The notes under the pieces were generated by a model. That model was not told the origin of the DNA. It did no database searches and was given only the letters and a program-made list of their open reading frames with translations. Shown in pieces: positions 1 through 9,889 of a stretch of 64,000 nucleotides of DNA. The translations under genes and the position numbers were made by a program. Source of the stretch: Streblospio benedicti. Taxonomy: Eukaryota; Annelida; Polychaeta; Spionida; Spionidae. Positions within the stretch are counted from its first letter, which is position 1, and every line of letters starts with the position of its first letter. The stretch covers positions 34,200,925-34,264,924 of the forward strand of contig CM032662.1 in the NCBI GenBank assembly GCA_019095985.1, given 5' to 3'.

Positions 1-920
1 TGATGGCCGGTTTTACAGGCCAGTGTTAAGTCGGTTTTGCAGATGTTCATGATGTCCGGCACCTGCCGATATTTAGAATACACGACAATAACGGACCTTT
101 TATGTTGTTTACATTCTATGACAACCTAAATTATCACTGAACAAACATTGTACATCATAAATTCTATCTGTTTGCATCGACTTGAAAGTAAAAAACTAAT
201 TATTCATCGAAACCTGAAAAAAGCATTTCCAGCACGCACCTGCAAGCACCTGCAGTATTCAAACACAGATGTAAACAAAGTGCACATTTTCGCAGGAAAA
301 CTATTTTTTTATTTCTTAGAAAAAAATGACATGAAAAAATCAATGAATGGCAATGTCAAGCATGTATAGACCTTTAAATTGATACCAAACTTGCCAATAT
401 ATGTAAGAAAGTATAGGCATGTACTGTCACGATGAAGGCTGCGTGACTGCAGTATTTTACAGTTGATGTTTGATCAGCAAAATGTGTGTTTGGCCGGTTG
501 TTAATCTTTTTTATTATATGTGGCCGGTAAAGTATACCAATTTTTTATATATACATACTAAATATGAACGAGGTTCACCCTATAGGATTTTTCAGGATTT
601 GGGGGTTCACTTTTGCTACTTTTTGGGGTGATCATAACGAAGACCAAAGTTCTCAGACTAATATTTAATTGATTTTATGCCATATTGCATAAGTATTTGG
701 AATGGATGTTTAGATAAAGTTTGTGAGAATCGGTACATATAGAAAAAAATATAGATTAAAGGAACAATGAGTATATAGTAACCCCCAAAGAAGCAGCAAA
801 ATGCTATAGCATTAATTTGAAAGAACATATTATATCCTTTTGGTAACTGTAGTTTTTAGTCTAACCATCCATCGAAGATTATATCTATACTATAACTTTA
901 TAAGATCCAATCTGCAGACC
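1..920. other. AT-rich stretch, no gene seen
   Basis: The stretch has short frames only and no recognisable domain. The motif TGGCCGG recurs near 3-9, 491-497 and 521-527. It could hold promoter sequence for the SGNH-like frame that follows, but no clear TATA box or splice pattern was found. Confidence 0.4.
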
Positions 921-1547
921 ATGTCTCAAACAGTTATAATCCAATTGCAGACCATGTCTCAAACAGTCCTAATATTAGGTGATTCATTTGTCTCAAGATT
1001 AAAAGATTATTTGGATGGGAATCAACTTTTTAATTTTAATTTAGATCTTTCAGGGCATAAGGTATTTTGTCATGGTCGTGGTGGGTTGAAAATTGGGGAT
1101 TTGTTTTCGTCACATATTTTTGATGTAGTTGACAGGATATCACCTAATATTGTTTTGATTGAGATTGGGTCGAACGATTTGGACAATGGCAATATACCGA
1201 CTTCGACTTTACTTCATAATTTGTCCAATTTTGCCTTGGCCCTAAAAAATGCTTGCGGTGTTTCTGTCGTGGCCATCATGGAAGTATTTTTTAGGGCCAA
1301 GGTTTGTCGCGGAAATTGGACAAGCACCGATGCTTTAAATGGTGCAATTCACGATTTCAATGCAAGGTGTAAAGATATGTCATCATATGCCCCATTTCTC
1401 TATTGGCACCATGTTGGACTAGTTTCCAACTGGTGCCAATATATTTGTCCAGATGGCGTGCATTTAAACAATTTAGGCTTATACAAATTTTATAAATCTG
1501 TTCGGTCCGCTATAATTACTTTTTCCTCATTAGCTAAATCTTTGTAG
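921..1547 (+). CDS. SGNH/GDSL hydrolase-like protein, intronless
   Basis: The predicted protein has about 208 residues in a single uninterrupted frame. The SGNH hydrolase blocks appear in order: GDSF near the start (catalytic Ser), a GRGG turn (block II Gly), GSND in the middle (block III Asn) and DGVHLN near the C-terminus (Asp-x-x-His pair). Such enzymes are esterases or lipases, but free-standing SGNH frames of this size in invertebrates are often tied to tyrosine-recombinase retroelements such as Ngaro/DIRS; I see no recombinase or reverse transcriptase nearby. The frame stays open upstream to 840, but two better Met codons (921 and 954) lie in a 33-bp tandem duplication, so the repeat duplicates the start. 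AATAAA follows the stop at about 1560. No signal peptide is visible. It may be an orphan remnant or a small host gene; substrate unknown. Confidence 0.55.
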   Translation: MSQTVIIQLQTMSQTVLILGDSFVSRLKDYLDGNQLFNFNLDLSGHKVFCHGRGGLKIGDLFSSHIFDVVDRISPNIVLIEIGSNDLDNGNIPTSTLLHNLSNFALALKNACGVSVVAIMEVFFRAKVCRGNWTSTDALNGAIHDFNARCKDMSSYAPFLYWHHVGLVSNWCQYICPDGVHLNNLGLYKFYKSVRSAIITFSSLAKSL

Positions 1548-2139
1548 CCACAATAATTCAATAAAACATTATCACTTATTCTCCTTAATACTGAAATAGT
1601 TAAAATGCACGTCAGATATCCTCCTCAAACATTTATTATTTCATGGAACAGATAAAAGTCATAGATGTGTTTGAACAATTGACCTTGAAAATGTAAATTA
1701 ATAAATATCTTTGTGAAAAGTAATAAAACAATATATTAGCTAAATTCACCTTTACACCTTGCATTGAAATCATATTGAAAACTATCTTTTTTCATAACGC
1801 GACTGATTTCATCATTTCAGTTTGAAACTTTTCAAATATTTCCACACTTAATATATTTAGAATATACACTATTATATGTAACATTTCAAATGTCCTTACA
1901 CTAAATCAGTGAAAGCAAGTGCTATCGATCACTCATTCCGTCATGATCTTTAATGATTAATGACATATTTTTTGATGACCAATAAATATAGTATACATAC
2001 AGCCAAATATGAAGTAATGATTATTTCCCACCTTGGCAAGCTGTTTCTAATGGAAACAAAATGTGTAAACACATGCAAAGAATTTGAAACAATGAATATG
2101 TGCAGTTTGGAAAAAAAACTGTTAACTAATAGTAATACA
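1548..2139. other. AT-rich intergenic, nothing recognised
   Basis: It contains an AATAAA just after the upstream frame and otherwise low-complexity AT-rich sequence without a supported gene. Confidence 0.4.
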
Positions 2140-2141
2140 TA

Positions 2142-3008
2142 CAGTCGGACCCGTTTTACTCGAGCTCGTATAAGTCGACCACCCGCCTAAGTAGAACACA
2201 TTTTAATTTCCCTTCAAACTTACTATTGATTGCTACTAAAAATAACCCGCTTATTTTGAACCTTTTAACTCGAGAAACCCATGTTATTCGAGCCAAATCT
2301 CACTTCCCTTCGAGGCATTAACCCATTTATCTCGACCAAATGAGAATTTAGCGTCGAAATATTCATAGTTTACTTGCAACAAGCCACCTTAACCGGCGCA
2401 CATGCCGACCAAACAAAAGATCAAAGAACGCTGCCTTACTATGATTTGCTGGTGAACGGGTGATCAACTTCTCTGATTCATTCTTTGATACTTACTAGTC
2501 GTCAACAGCTTTGAAATTAGTACTTGCGTAATAAGGACCAGTCAAGACAAAGGCGTAGTAAACTTCTAACTGTAGTGCTAACACCGAAGTACTAACAGGG
2601 AAGTGCTATTTAAACCATGTTTTTTGACAGAGCCTTCGTCAGAGGCTGGAGGGAAGAACAGCTAGCGGTTAATAGCTTTGAATTAGTACTTGCGTAACAA
2701 TGACCAGTCAAGACAAAGGGCTTTGTACAAGTGTACTATTAACCAATGAAACCGTAGTAGAAAGCATGTTTTTTTGTGTATGCGGCCATGTTTGTATACA
2801 GACAAGGTCAGAAGGTCGGAATACTGTTATAAAAACCCAGCCACTGTCTAAGATCACACGTAGTACGAGTACCATAGCGACCATAACACATATTTCTTGC
2901 ATTATCGTTCATTGGGTTGTTGAAGACATGTTTCTGATAACTCGAGGTTCTGATAACTCGAGGTTATCACTCTACTCCCTTCAAATTCGACTTAACCGGG
3001 TCCGACTG
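2142..3008. mobile_element. pogo/Tigger-type non-autonomous DNA transposon, copy 1
   Basis: The 867-bp element starts CAGTCGGACCCG and ends CGGGTCCGACTG, so the tips are inverted repeats. It is flanked by TA on both sides (2140-2141, 3009-3010), as expected for the Tc1/mariner-pogo superfamily. A near-identical second copy lies at 26668-27536. There is an internal direct repeat of about 60 bp (about 2504-2563 and 2672-2730). The frames inside do not resemble a DDE transposase, so it is read as a non-autonomous derivative mobilised in trans. Confidence 0.8.
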
Positions 3009-3010
3009 TA

Positions 3011-3565
3011 TATGGTTTGATTTTTTATGCATCATTTAAAGCATCGATGTAATTGAAGTAAAGTTGAATTTAGTATATTACCTTATGAACCGTTTATTCT
3101 CCTCAGTTTACTGAAAATGCTTGAATCTGATTGGCTAAGGGCCATAGTCAGAGGATCTCCATATTTTGTCAAGATGATCTTAGTACTTTGTGTTGGTGAA
3201 CATTCCCACACTCATTAATTAACATCAAATATGCGTTACTACAATATAGAAAACAGTATGTAGTATGTGCTGCTATGTTGAGAGAAATGCTGCGCAGTTG
3301 CTATTTGGACAATGGGCGTTTTAAAGCATACGTTGAGCACACACTGTGTTTTACACTAGTTGCTCTATATTCTATGAGACCTGCAGCCATTAAAGTCGGG
3401 GTAAACAAACTAGATATTTTGTCTGTCTGGGCATTCTGGTATGTTCATGCATTATGAGTATCCATATATTGTGTGGAACAAACTAGATTGTAATCACTCC
3501 ATCACCTGGATATGAAAGCCTATTGGCTTTATCACCATGAAAATATTCTAACCGGCAGTGTGCAG
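3011..3565. other. AT-rich intergenic, nothing recognised
   Basis: A 60-codon frame occurs here but shows no domain or gene structure and is not called. Confidence 0.4.
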
Positions 3566-4255
3566 ATCATGACTAATATGAATGACAAACACCATCAAGT
3601 TACTTAATTCTGTTAAACTGGGGAGATAAACAGGCAATGGCCTGTGTTAGTGAAGAGATCACAAGAGTTATGCACGAGTGGTGTCTTAGGCTTCATAAGA
3701 TTTCAGCAGATGAATATATATCGGCAGTCACATATTGAGTCGCTCGAAAATAGTATGTGCACGGTTAACCGGATAACCGGCTACGGTTGATTTTCTAAGC
3801 ATAACCGGTCCCTACATTGACAAACCGGTTATTGATGTTGATGATTATTTTCATGCCCAAGCTATATATATCCATATATTTCATTACTTTTGCGTGATTT
3901 AACATTTTTGGCAGTTCAAATTGCCTTGCTGGTGAACGTAAAAGACGAAATGCATAAACCGCGATTTTTTTTCAAACAGTAATTGATACAGGGTGTCCAA
4001 TCATTATATACAGTCGCAGTATCGTTTCGCTTTCCTGAAAATAACATGAAATGTTTAGATGAGCGATAACCGGCGGTTAATCCGTTACGGTTCGGTTACA
4101 TGGAGCCGATTAACCGGTCTCAATTTCCTCGAACCGTCCACACACTACTCAAAAATGGCCATCTGCTTCATTAAGGTATTTCATTTGGAAAAATAAAACA
4201 TCACGTGCTGTCATTCGCTAATGCTTATTTGAGCAGACTAAGATGCCACTGATGC
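3566..4255 (+). repeat. Tandem duplication, copy 1 (interrupted)
   Basis: Sequence from the phrase TAATATGAATGA to the CTTCATTAAGGTATTTCATT region recurs at 4882-5125. Copy 1 is split by the hAT-like element at 3751-4147, while copy 2 is uninterrupted and shows the empty site. The copies differ at many positions, so the duplication is not recent. Confidence 0.7.
3751..4147. mobile_element. hAT-like MITE, 397 bp
   Basis: Terminal inverted repeats are TAGTATGTGCACGGTT on the left and, read on the other strand, TAGTGTGTGGACGGTT on the right, with two mismatches. The 8-bp flanks CTCGAAAA (3743-3750) and CTCAAAAA (4148-4155) are a target-site duplication with one mismatch. The uninterrupted paralogous sequence near 5060 confirms the insertion. 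The interior is rich in AACCGG/CCGGTT palindromes and has no transposase. An 8-bp duplication fits the hAT superfamily. Confidence 0.8.
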
Positions 4256-4881
4256 ATGGCTATTGTTATATCCATGCCAAAACAGATCATTACCCTTACT
4301 GTAAAACTAAAATGTATTGCGGTTATTAAATTTTGTGGTTTTGATCGATCAAATATTTTGCGGCTATTTAATTTTGCACGTTTTAAAGGTTATGCTCATG
4401 GTCGAAAAAGAATGCTTGCAAACAAACAATATGATGTGTTCTGTGCATTGTAAAAGTTTCTCCAATTTAAACAGCATGTTAGAATATCTAGAGCTAATTA
4501 AATCCACACCATAACCATAGAAACCCATCAAAACACATGTAGGCAAGCAATGCAAACGTGAAACCGAATGATTTTTGTCACGCGTAACTTGCACAGTGCA
4601 CGTAAGAAGCCGCCTATCTCTCCCATGTTAAAATGTTAAAATGGGACGTTTGTTGTCGGAAATCCATGGTGCGTCTGGTGAAAATCATTCAATTATGCAA
4701 TATCACGTGACCTTGCATTTTAGCTGACAGTATATTATGGTATTTTTATAGCGGTAATAAATACTAAACGTGAAAAATATAAATCTTATTTTTCCTCCTC
4801 CAATGGAAAAGACATCGTTTTATCGATCCTGGATTTTAAAGAACACATATATTTGTGACTAAGCATTATCTTAAAAACCCA

Positions 4882-5125
4882 TCATGAGTAATATGAATGA
4901 AAGACACCATCAAGTTAATTAATTCTGTTAAACTGTGGCGATAAACAGGCAACAGTCTGTGTTAGTGAAGAGATCACAATAGTTCTGCATGATTGTTGTC
5001 TTAGGCTTCATAACATTTCAATTAATGAATATATATCAGCAGTCACATATTGAGTTGCTCAAAAATAGCCATCTGCTTCATTAAGGTATTTCATTTGGAA
5101 AATGAAAACGGCATGCTGTCAAACG
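4882..5125 (+). repeat. Tandem duplication, copy 2 (empty site)
   Basis: This is the partner of the block at 3566-4255. It runs straight through the point where copy 1 carries the hAT-like insertion and ends about 100 bp before the left terminal repeat of the LTR element. Confidence 0.7.
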
Positions 5126-5231
5126 TCCACTGTGCATGTCATACCAAAACAGATCGAAAACTAAAATATGCTTTGATTTGAGCAGCATGTTTTAAAAAAA
5201 CGCCATAATTTTAAAAATAAACTTTGTCAAG

Positions 5232-5373
5232 ACTATTTATTATCTGCCCTCTACAATCAACAACACCGTGTTATATCCTCTCTCCTTTAGTCTACTATCG
5301 GCTGACGGCATCTCACAATGATAAGCCTTGCACCAGTGGTTAGACTGAATCAAGCTTATTAGTCTGATTAGAC
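5232..5373 (-). repeat. Terminal direct repeat (3' LTR side), 142 bp
   Basis: It matches 15982-16123 base for base as far as I can read. On the minus strand it carries AATAAA close to its outer end. A purine-rich minus-strand run (about 5401-5412, GGAGGGGGAA type) lies some 28 nt inward and could be the polypurine tract, in which case the true LTR would be somewhat longer (about 5225-5399, with TGT...ACA ends). Confidence 0.75.
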
Positions 5374-5628
5374 TCATAAGCTATACTGTACATGACACAT
5401 TCCCCCTCCATGTATAAATTTAATTGTATACAATTGGATTTAAAAAAAATGGAAAATGAACATGCAAAATCAGTCACAATGATGATGGATTGAGCTGATA
5501 ACATAATGCAATCGATCTGAACCAATATTGAGGACGTTATGTATTGACACACAAATAAAATAACGTCTAACATACATAAGGATACAAAAAATTAGCCTAA
5601 TCAAGAAAGATCATACAACACTATCAAA

Positions 5629-5651
5629 TATATATATATATATATATATAT
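5629..5651. repeat. (TA)n microsatellite
   Basis: An uninterrupted TA run between the left terminal repeat and the antisense gene. Confidence 0.9.
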
Positions 5652-6003
5652 GACAACAAATTAGACAAACATCTAAATATACAAAATCGTATAATCTGAC
5701 AATTTATAATTAAGAAAGAAATATTAATAATGTTTATATACGTTCTAACATGATAACACTAACATGACACACGTAATGTACTTAATAACTATGAAAACTA
5801 ATCCTAAATTTAAGCAAAGAAGAAAATTTCAATAAAAATTTAAAAGAATCAATGCAATAGTTAATGATAAAGTATTGCTGTGTTAAAACCGTGTAGCACA
5901 GTCACGTTGATTTATAGTCCAAAGTTCATAGTAGGCACCGCATATCGGAAAATGTAGGCGTGTCCATTGAATTTGAGAATGATTTATGATTGTCAGTATC
6001 CTG

Positions 6004-6010
6004 TATAAAA
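6004..6010 (+). promoter_or_regulatory. TATA box of the antisense gene
   Basis: TATAAAA lies 43 bp upstream of the ATG at 6053, so transcription would start at about 6035 with a very short leader. This placement favours the Met at 6053 over the in-frame Met at 5990, which lies upstream of the TATA box. Confidence 0.6.
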
Positions 6011-6052
6011 GTTTGTACACTCCTTGTTAGTACCAGAAATCAAACTATTGCA

Positions 6053-6485
6053 ATGGCTGGCGCTTATTTTGGTTTCATAGCCTTTGAAGGTGTCCCGTCT
6101 GATTTGTTGGATGAAGCGTATGATTATGTACGCACACTAGCTGACTCCCGTGGATTTGGCAGGCAAATCAGGTAAATTGTTGTTTTAAACATATAACATA
6201 AACACGTAGTAATCCTATTGCATCCATGAACTATGTAATCTTTTTTATGCATAAATAAATGTATTATTATCATTATTATTATATATTTTTTTTTTTATTT
6301 ATTTATTGTAGGATTCAAGGCCGTCCTGTTGCCGGTTCACCCTGTAGTAGTGTGCACGATGACTATATCGTCATAAGCGACGACGACGATGATGATGTCC
6401 TGGATGAAGCCGATCATGGAATGTCGTGCGTGTCGAGCTATTCATCAATCGGTGGAGATGAGGATGAGCAGCGGAGCACAATGGC

Positions 6486-6564
<79 letters not shown>

Positions 6565-7036
6565 TGCAGTGATGATGTGGAAATCGAGCTTAATGCTCCA
6601 GCCAAAGATTCGCCTTGGGTTGGCTCGGCAAATGCTGCTAATGTTGCGGTCGGACCCAATGAAAGGAAGCCCTGGCGCATGGACTTGAGGCAGCGTCGCC
6701 TCGAGAGGACACTATTGGACGCAAGGGGCCAGATCGTTCCACGATCATGTAAGTAACAAAATAAAAATAGAATATCTCGGTCATGAAATATCCAATGTAT
6801 TTTATTGATGATGGTGGTCAGATATATATTAATTGACTCGAAAGTGAAAAAAAAAAATGTCAATCCCTTTTACAGGTGATGTACCACGAGAAAAGCTATG
6901 TAGGTGTCATTTTGGCATCGCCGCGGCTTTGGTCTACGGGCGTCCCAACTTAGTACGTTGGTACGAGAGGCGTCACAGGGCTACAGCGCCTGGCAAGTGC
7001 AATTGCGATTGTCGTTATTGCCGACCACGAAAATAG
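6053..7036 (+). CDS. Unrecognised three-exon gene (acidic, polyserine, cysteine tail) antisense inside the LTR element
   Basis: Predicted exons are 6053-6171, 6312-6748 and 6876-7036. Introns of 140 and 127 bp have donors GTAAAT and GTAAGT and T-rich AG acceptors, and phases close to 238 codons. Exon 1 encodes a hydrophobic start (MAGAYFGFIAFEG). Exon 2 has YIVIS followed by six Asp, which resembles a SUMO-interacting motif, then a 26-codon AGC tract giving polyserine, then another acidic patch and a basic segment rich in Arg. Exon 3 has CRCHFG, a YGRPNLVRWYERRH block and a CNCDCRYC tail, possibly metal-binding. A TATA box (6004) and AATAAA (7240) bracket it, ending about 40 bp from the env stop on the other strand. 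I do not recognise the family. Being antisense to the element, its introns would survive reverse transcription of the element RNA. It could be a captured host or viral gene; function unknown. Confidence 0.6.
6487..6564 (+). repeat. (AGC)26 microsatellite encoding polyserine
   Basis: It is a perfect run of 26 AGC units, in frame inside exon 2 of the antisense gene. Length is likely to vary between individuals. Confidence 0.95.
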
Positions 7037-7239
7037 GATGGAAAGCATGTTTTGTGGATATGTACTAGGGATAGTAGTAGAGGTGTTTTAAAATTGTTTA
7101 GAGCGGTTTACAAGTAACTGGACCATTAACTTGTAATTGTAACCACAATGGATATATATCTATTCAAACGGAATTTCAGATATATTGGAGTAACTTTTAC
7201 CAGGTATATGATTTAACATTCTATTTGTTCTATTATTGT

Positions 7240-7245
7240 AATAAA
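7240..7245 (+). terminator. Poly(A) signal of the antisense gene
   Basis: AATAAA lies about 200 bp after the stop at 7036, with a second AATAAA-like site at about 7270. The convergent env frame on the minus strand ends at 7282, so the two units are packed end to end. Confidence 0.55.
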
Positions 7246-7281
7246 GTGCATGTATTCCACGTGAAGAAGAATAAATAATAG

Positions 7282-9690
7282 TTATACTTTTGCTTTGTTT
7301 AATTGGTCAAAATAGTAGAATTTATTTTCTTCATTTGGCATGAAAATAAGGGCATAAAATTGCATCTTCTGGGAATGCTTTATGTCTTGTATAATTAAGG
7401 CAGTTCTCAAACTAGTGGTCAATTCATTTGGTAATTGAATAGCATCCTCTCTGTTCTGGAACGAATATACCAGATCATTAGACCATTTAAGGTAAATCTT
7501 AGGCCAAATTTTGTCATATGAAATATTGTAGTTAACTAATTCGGGTATAGTTAAATATTTAATTTTATGATCCAATGGTATGGAAGTCAGCTTTGTCATG
7601 CTAGTTTTTGACTGGTTAAATATCTTCAGGTAGAGGTCTGCTTTTTGTCCTTTGCTGACCGGATTAGTCATGTTGATTATGAATTTCATGATGCGAATGG
7701 GCTTCATTAAAATGGCAATTATTACTAGTCCAGTCAGAGCCAAAATGTATGTGGACATTCGGTTCACTGCTATTATTATTTGTTCTTCATGGACAGGCGG
7801 GACAGTTGGATTGATGACAAATGAATTGGAATGGGGCAAGGTTGTTGCAGCAGCCATCAAAATCCCATTTTTGAGACGGCAGCATATCAACCCCAAGGCT
7901 ATCGATATTATCACATTCCAAGTGAAAAATACAGACCCCAAAATATAGTCTGATGTACTGCCCTGTAAATTGTAATCGTTTATCGGCAGTCCGCCTTCGA
8001 TGTTATTGATTGGTGGTGGGGAATCAATGAAGTCAAATTTATCATTTAAATTTGAATCTATATTTGATAGCTTAGGTGGGGAATGTACTATTGTTTTAGC
8101 CACGTTAGTTGCGTTAAATTTGGGCATATCAAAGCGTGATAATTGGGGAATATTTAAAGGATACGTGATTATGATTGGTTTTATGGACGATCTACATTTA
8201 TTTGGGTGGGGCAATAGTTTAAAAAATTTAGTGTGTAATTCACACCGGCACTTTATATCTATTATGCTGTGGGAATTAATATTCTCAAAGTGGTCATCAT
8301 TATTCGGGCAACTTATTCGTATTGGCGATGGTACATTCATTAGTAGATATCTTGAGTTGTCAATTTTGATTGCTGATGGGTTTAATACGGCATTTTGAAT
8401 GGAAAACTTACACGCTGCAATTATGATCTGATTAACGAATAACTGATGCAGGCAGTTTTCAAACTGTTGGTTATATATTACAGTTGGCTTATCGCATATG
8501 TAACCTGAGTTTGCACAAATTTGTAAATCATTGTCGGTCATGAAACCGAAGGTTGTTTTGTCTTTTGATATAATCAAATTTTCTTCATTAGCAATCAATT
8601 TTGTAGACGTATTTTCGCTATTTCCACCGGGGGAATGTAAAGGTACATTGTATGTCTGGATTTTGTAAACATTATAATGGTAATCCTGCGGGAACGTTGG
8701 TATTTCTGTCGATATCAATAACGCATCACCCACCACGTAGGCTTTAACAAATGATTGTTTATAAATATAGAACAAATTTGATTTGTGTGGCAAGGGGTTC
8801 AATAATTTGAAGGAGGAGGCTGCATGCGCCTTCATGGTGCTTTCAACTATCGATGAAGCTGGAATGAGTCTTGGGGGCATTTTGTTCAACTTCAGCAGGC
8901 GTAACTGGTCATTGTACATTGTCAGCTCCCTCAATGCATTTTGAAGCATTGTGTATTGTTGGCTCAGCCTTTGTGTTGATAGCGTTATTTGCGTCAGTGA
9001 TCTTGCTATTCTAAATGAATATTGGATCTGATCTAATCTGTTTGTCATTGCTGACAAATTTTCATTTATATCAGCGATGGAATGGAGTGAACGAAGCAGA
9101 GCTTCATTAGTATGGTCTAAATGTGAACGTAGTGTTTTAAGGTTCGAATATGTGTTATTTTTAAATTGGGACAAGTAACTGAACATAGATTGTATGTTCT
9201 TGTTGTTATGTTTGGCGAAAAGAATGGCATCCTTAATTTCATTTTCTAGTTTAGCAATGTCATTTGACCCTGCAACGCCAAATAAACCAGACAGAATGTT
9301 ACTAATATCCAATATCGCACGTTTGTCTAAGGTGTGAAGCTTTAGGCCATCCAGTGAATCACGTACCATTTCTAGTTCGCGGTTATAGCTCCGTTTCAGG
9401 TGAGCTAAATTGTTGTTCTCCAATTGAAGCGTTTTAAACGCATGAGTACATTCTTGATATAAGAATTCGAAAGTGTGGCAGGCAGGCGTTTCATTTATAT
9501 AGTTTGCAGTCATTGGTATCTTGTGGAATTCAGGTATTTTGGACACAAATGTCAGAGTCAGCTGACCCGCTGAGCGTCTCAATGCTCTTTCATGGTTTAT
9601 AAATAGGACTCCTGCAGATTCCCTACTTGTATACAAAGCGTTTAATGGGATGGCAACCAACAATATAGCAGTTATAGCTAGGTGTTCCAT
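7282..9690 (-). CDS. LTR element envelope part (env)
   Basis: An open stretch of 802 codons. It begins with a hydrophobic signal-like segment. About 140 residues in, a Gly/Phe-rich segment with the flavour ILSGLFGVAGSND resembles the fusion-peptide zone of baculovirus F and errantivirus envelopes; a helical heptad-like region follows, and hydrophobic membrane segments lie near residues 590-670. Family assignment is by resemblance only. It belongs to the element at 5232-16123. Confidence 0.7.
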   Translation of the reverse strand: MEHLAITAILLVAIPLNALYTSRESAGVLFINHERALRRSAGQLTLTFVSKIPEFHKIPMTANYINETPACHTFEFLYQECTHAFKTLQLENNNLAHLKRSYNRELEMVRDSLDGLKLHTLDKRAILDISNILSGLFGVAGSNDIAKLENEIKDAILFAKHNNKNIQSMFSYLSQFKNNTYSNLKTLRSHLDHTNEALLRSLHSIADINENLSAMTNRLDQIQYSFRIARSLTQITLSTQRLSQQYTMLQNALRELTMYNDQLRLLKLNKMPPRLIPASSIVESTMKAHAASSFKLLNPLPHKSNLFYIYKQSFVKAYVVGDALLISTEIPTFPQDYHYNVYKIQTYNVPLHSPGGNSENTSTKLIANEENLIISKDKTTFGFMTDNDLQICANSGYICDKPTVIYNQQFENCLHQLFVNQIIIAACKFSIQNAVLNPSAIKIDNSRYLLMNVPSPIRISCPNNDDHFENINSHSIIDIKCRCELHTKFFKLLPHPNKCRSSIKPIIITYPLNIPQLSRFDMPKFNATNVAKTIVHSPPKLSNIDSNLNDKFDFIDSPPPINNIEGGLPINDYNLQGSTSDYILGSVFFTWNVIISIALGLICCRLKNGILMAAATTLPHSNSFVINPTVPPVHEEQIIIAVNRMSTYILALTGLVIIAILMKPIRIMKFIINMTNPVSKGQKADLYLKIFNQSKTSMTKLTSIPLDHKIKYLTIPELVNYNISYDKIWPKIYLKWSNDLVYSFQNREDAIQLPNELTTSLRTALIIQDIKHSQKMQFYALIFMPNEENKFYYFDQLNKAKV

Positions 9691-9889
9691 CGTGGAGGGT
9701 TAGGGATGAAATGAAAATAGGCAGCGGCAACGATCTATATAAGCGTGTAATGGCAGCCGGGGTCGCCCGTGACATAACACTTTCAACATTAGCTAAACAC
9801 AGTTTACCATTGGTCGGAAACTATGGACCTGTATCACGTGATAACATCAGTAGGCGGAGCCTAATTCGGCACCAATGACTAATAAGATC

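Noticed and set aside
2700-3020. 106-codon frame inside the pogo-type element
   Set aside because: No transposase motif; it merely runs through the right inverted tip, and the copy at 27300-27545 is shortened.
6438-6863. Minus-strand polyleucine frame opposite the AGC repeat
   Set aside because: It is the antisense shadow of the microsatellite; the plus-strand exon has splice sites and a promoter.
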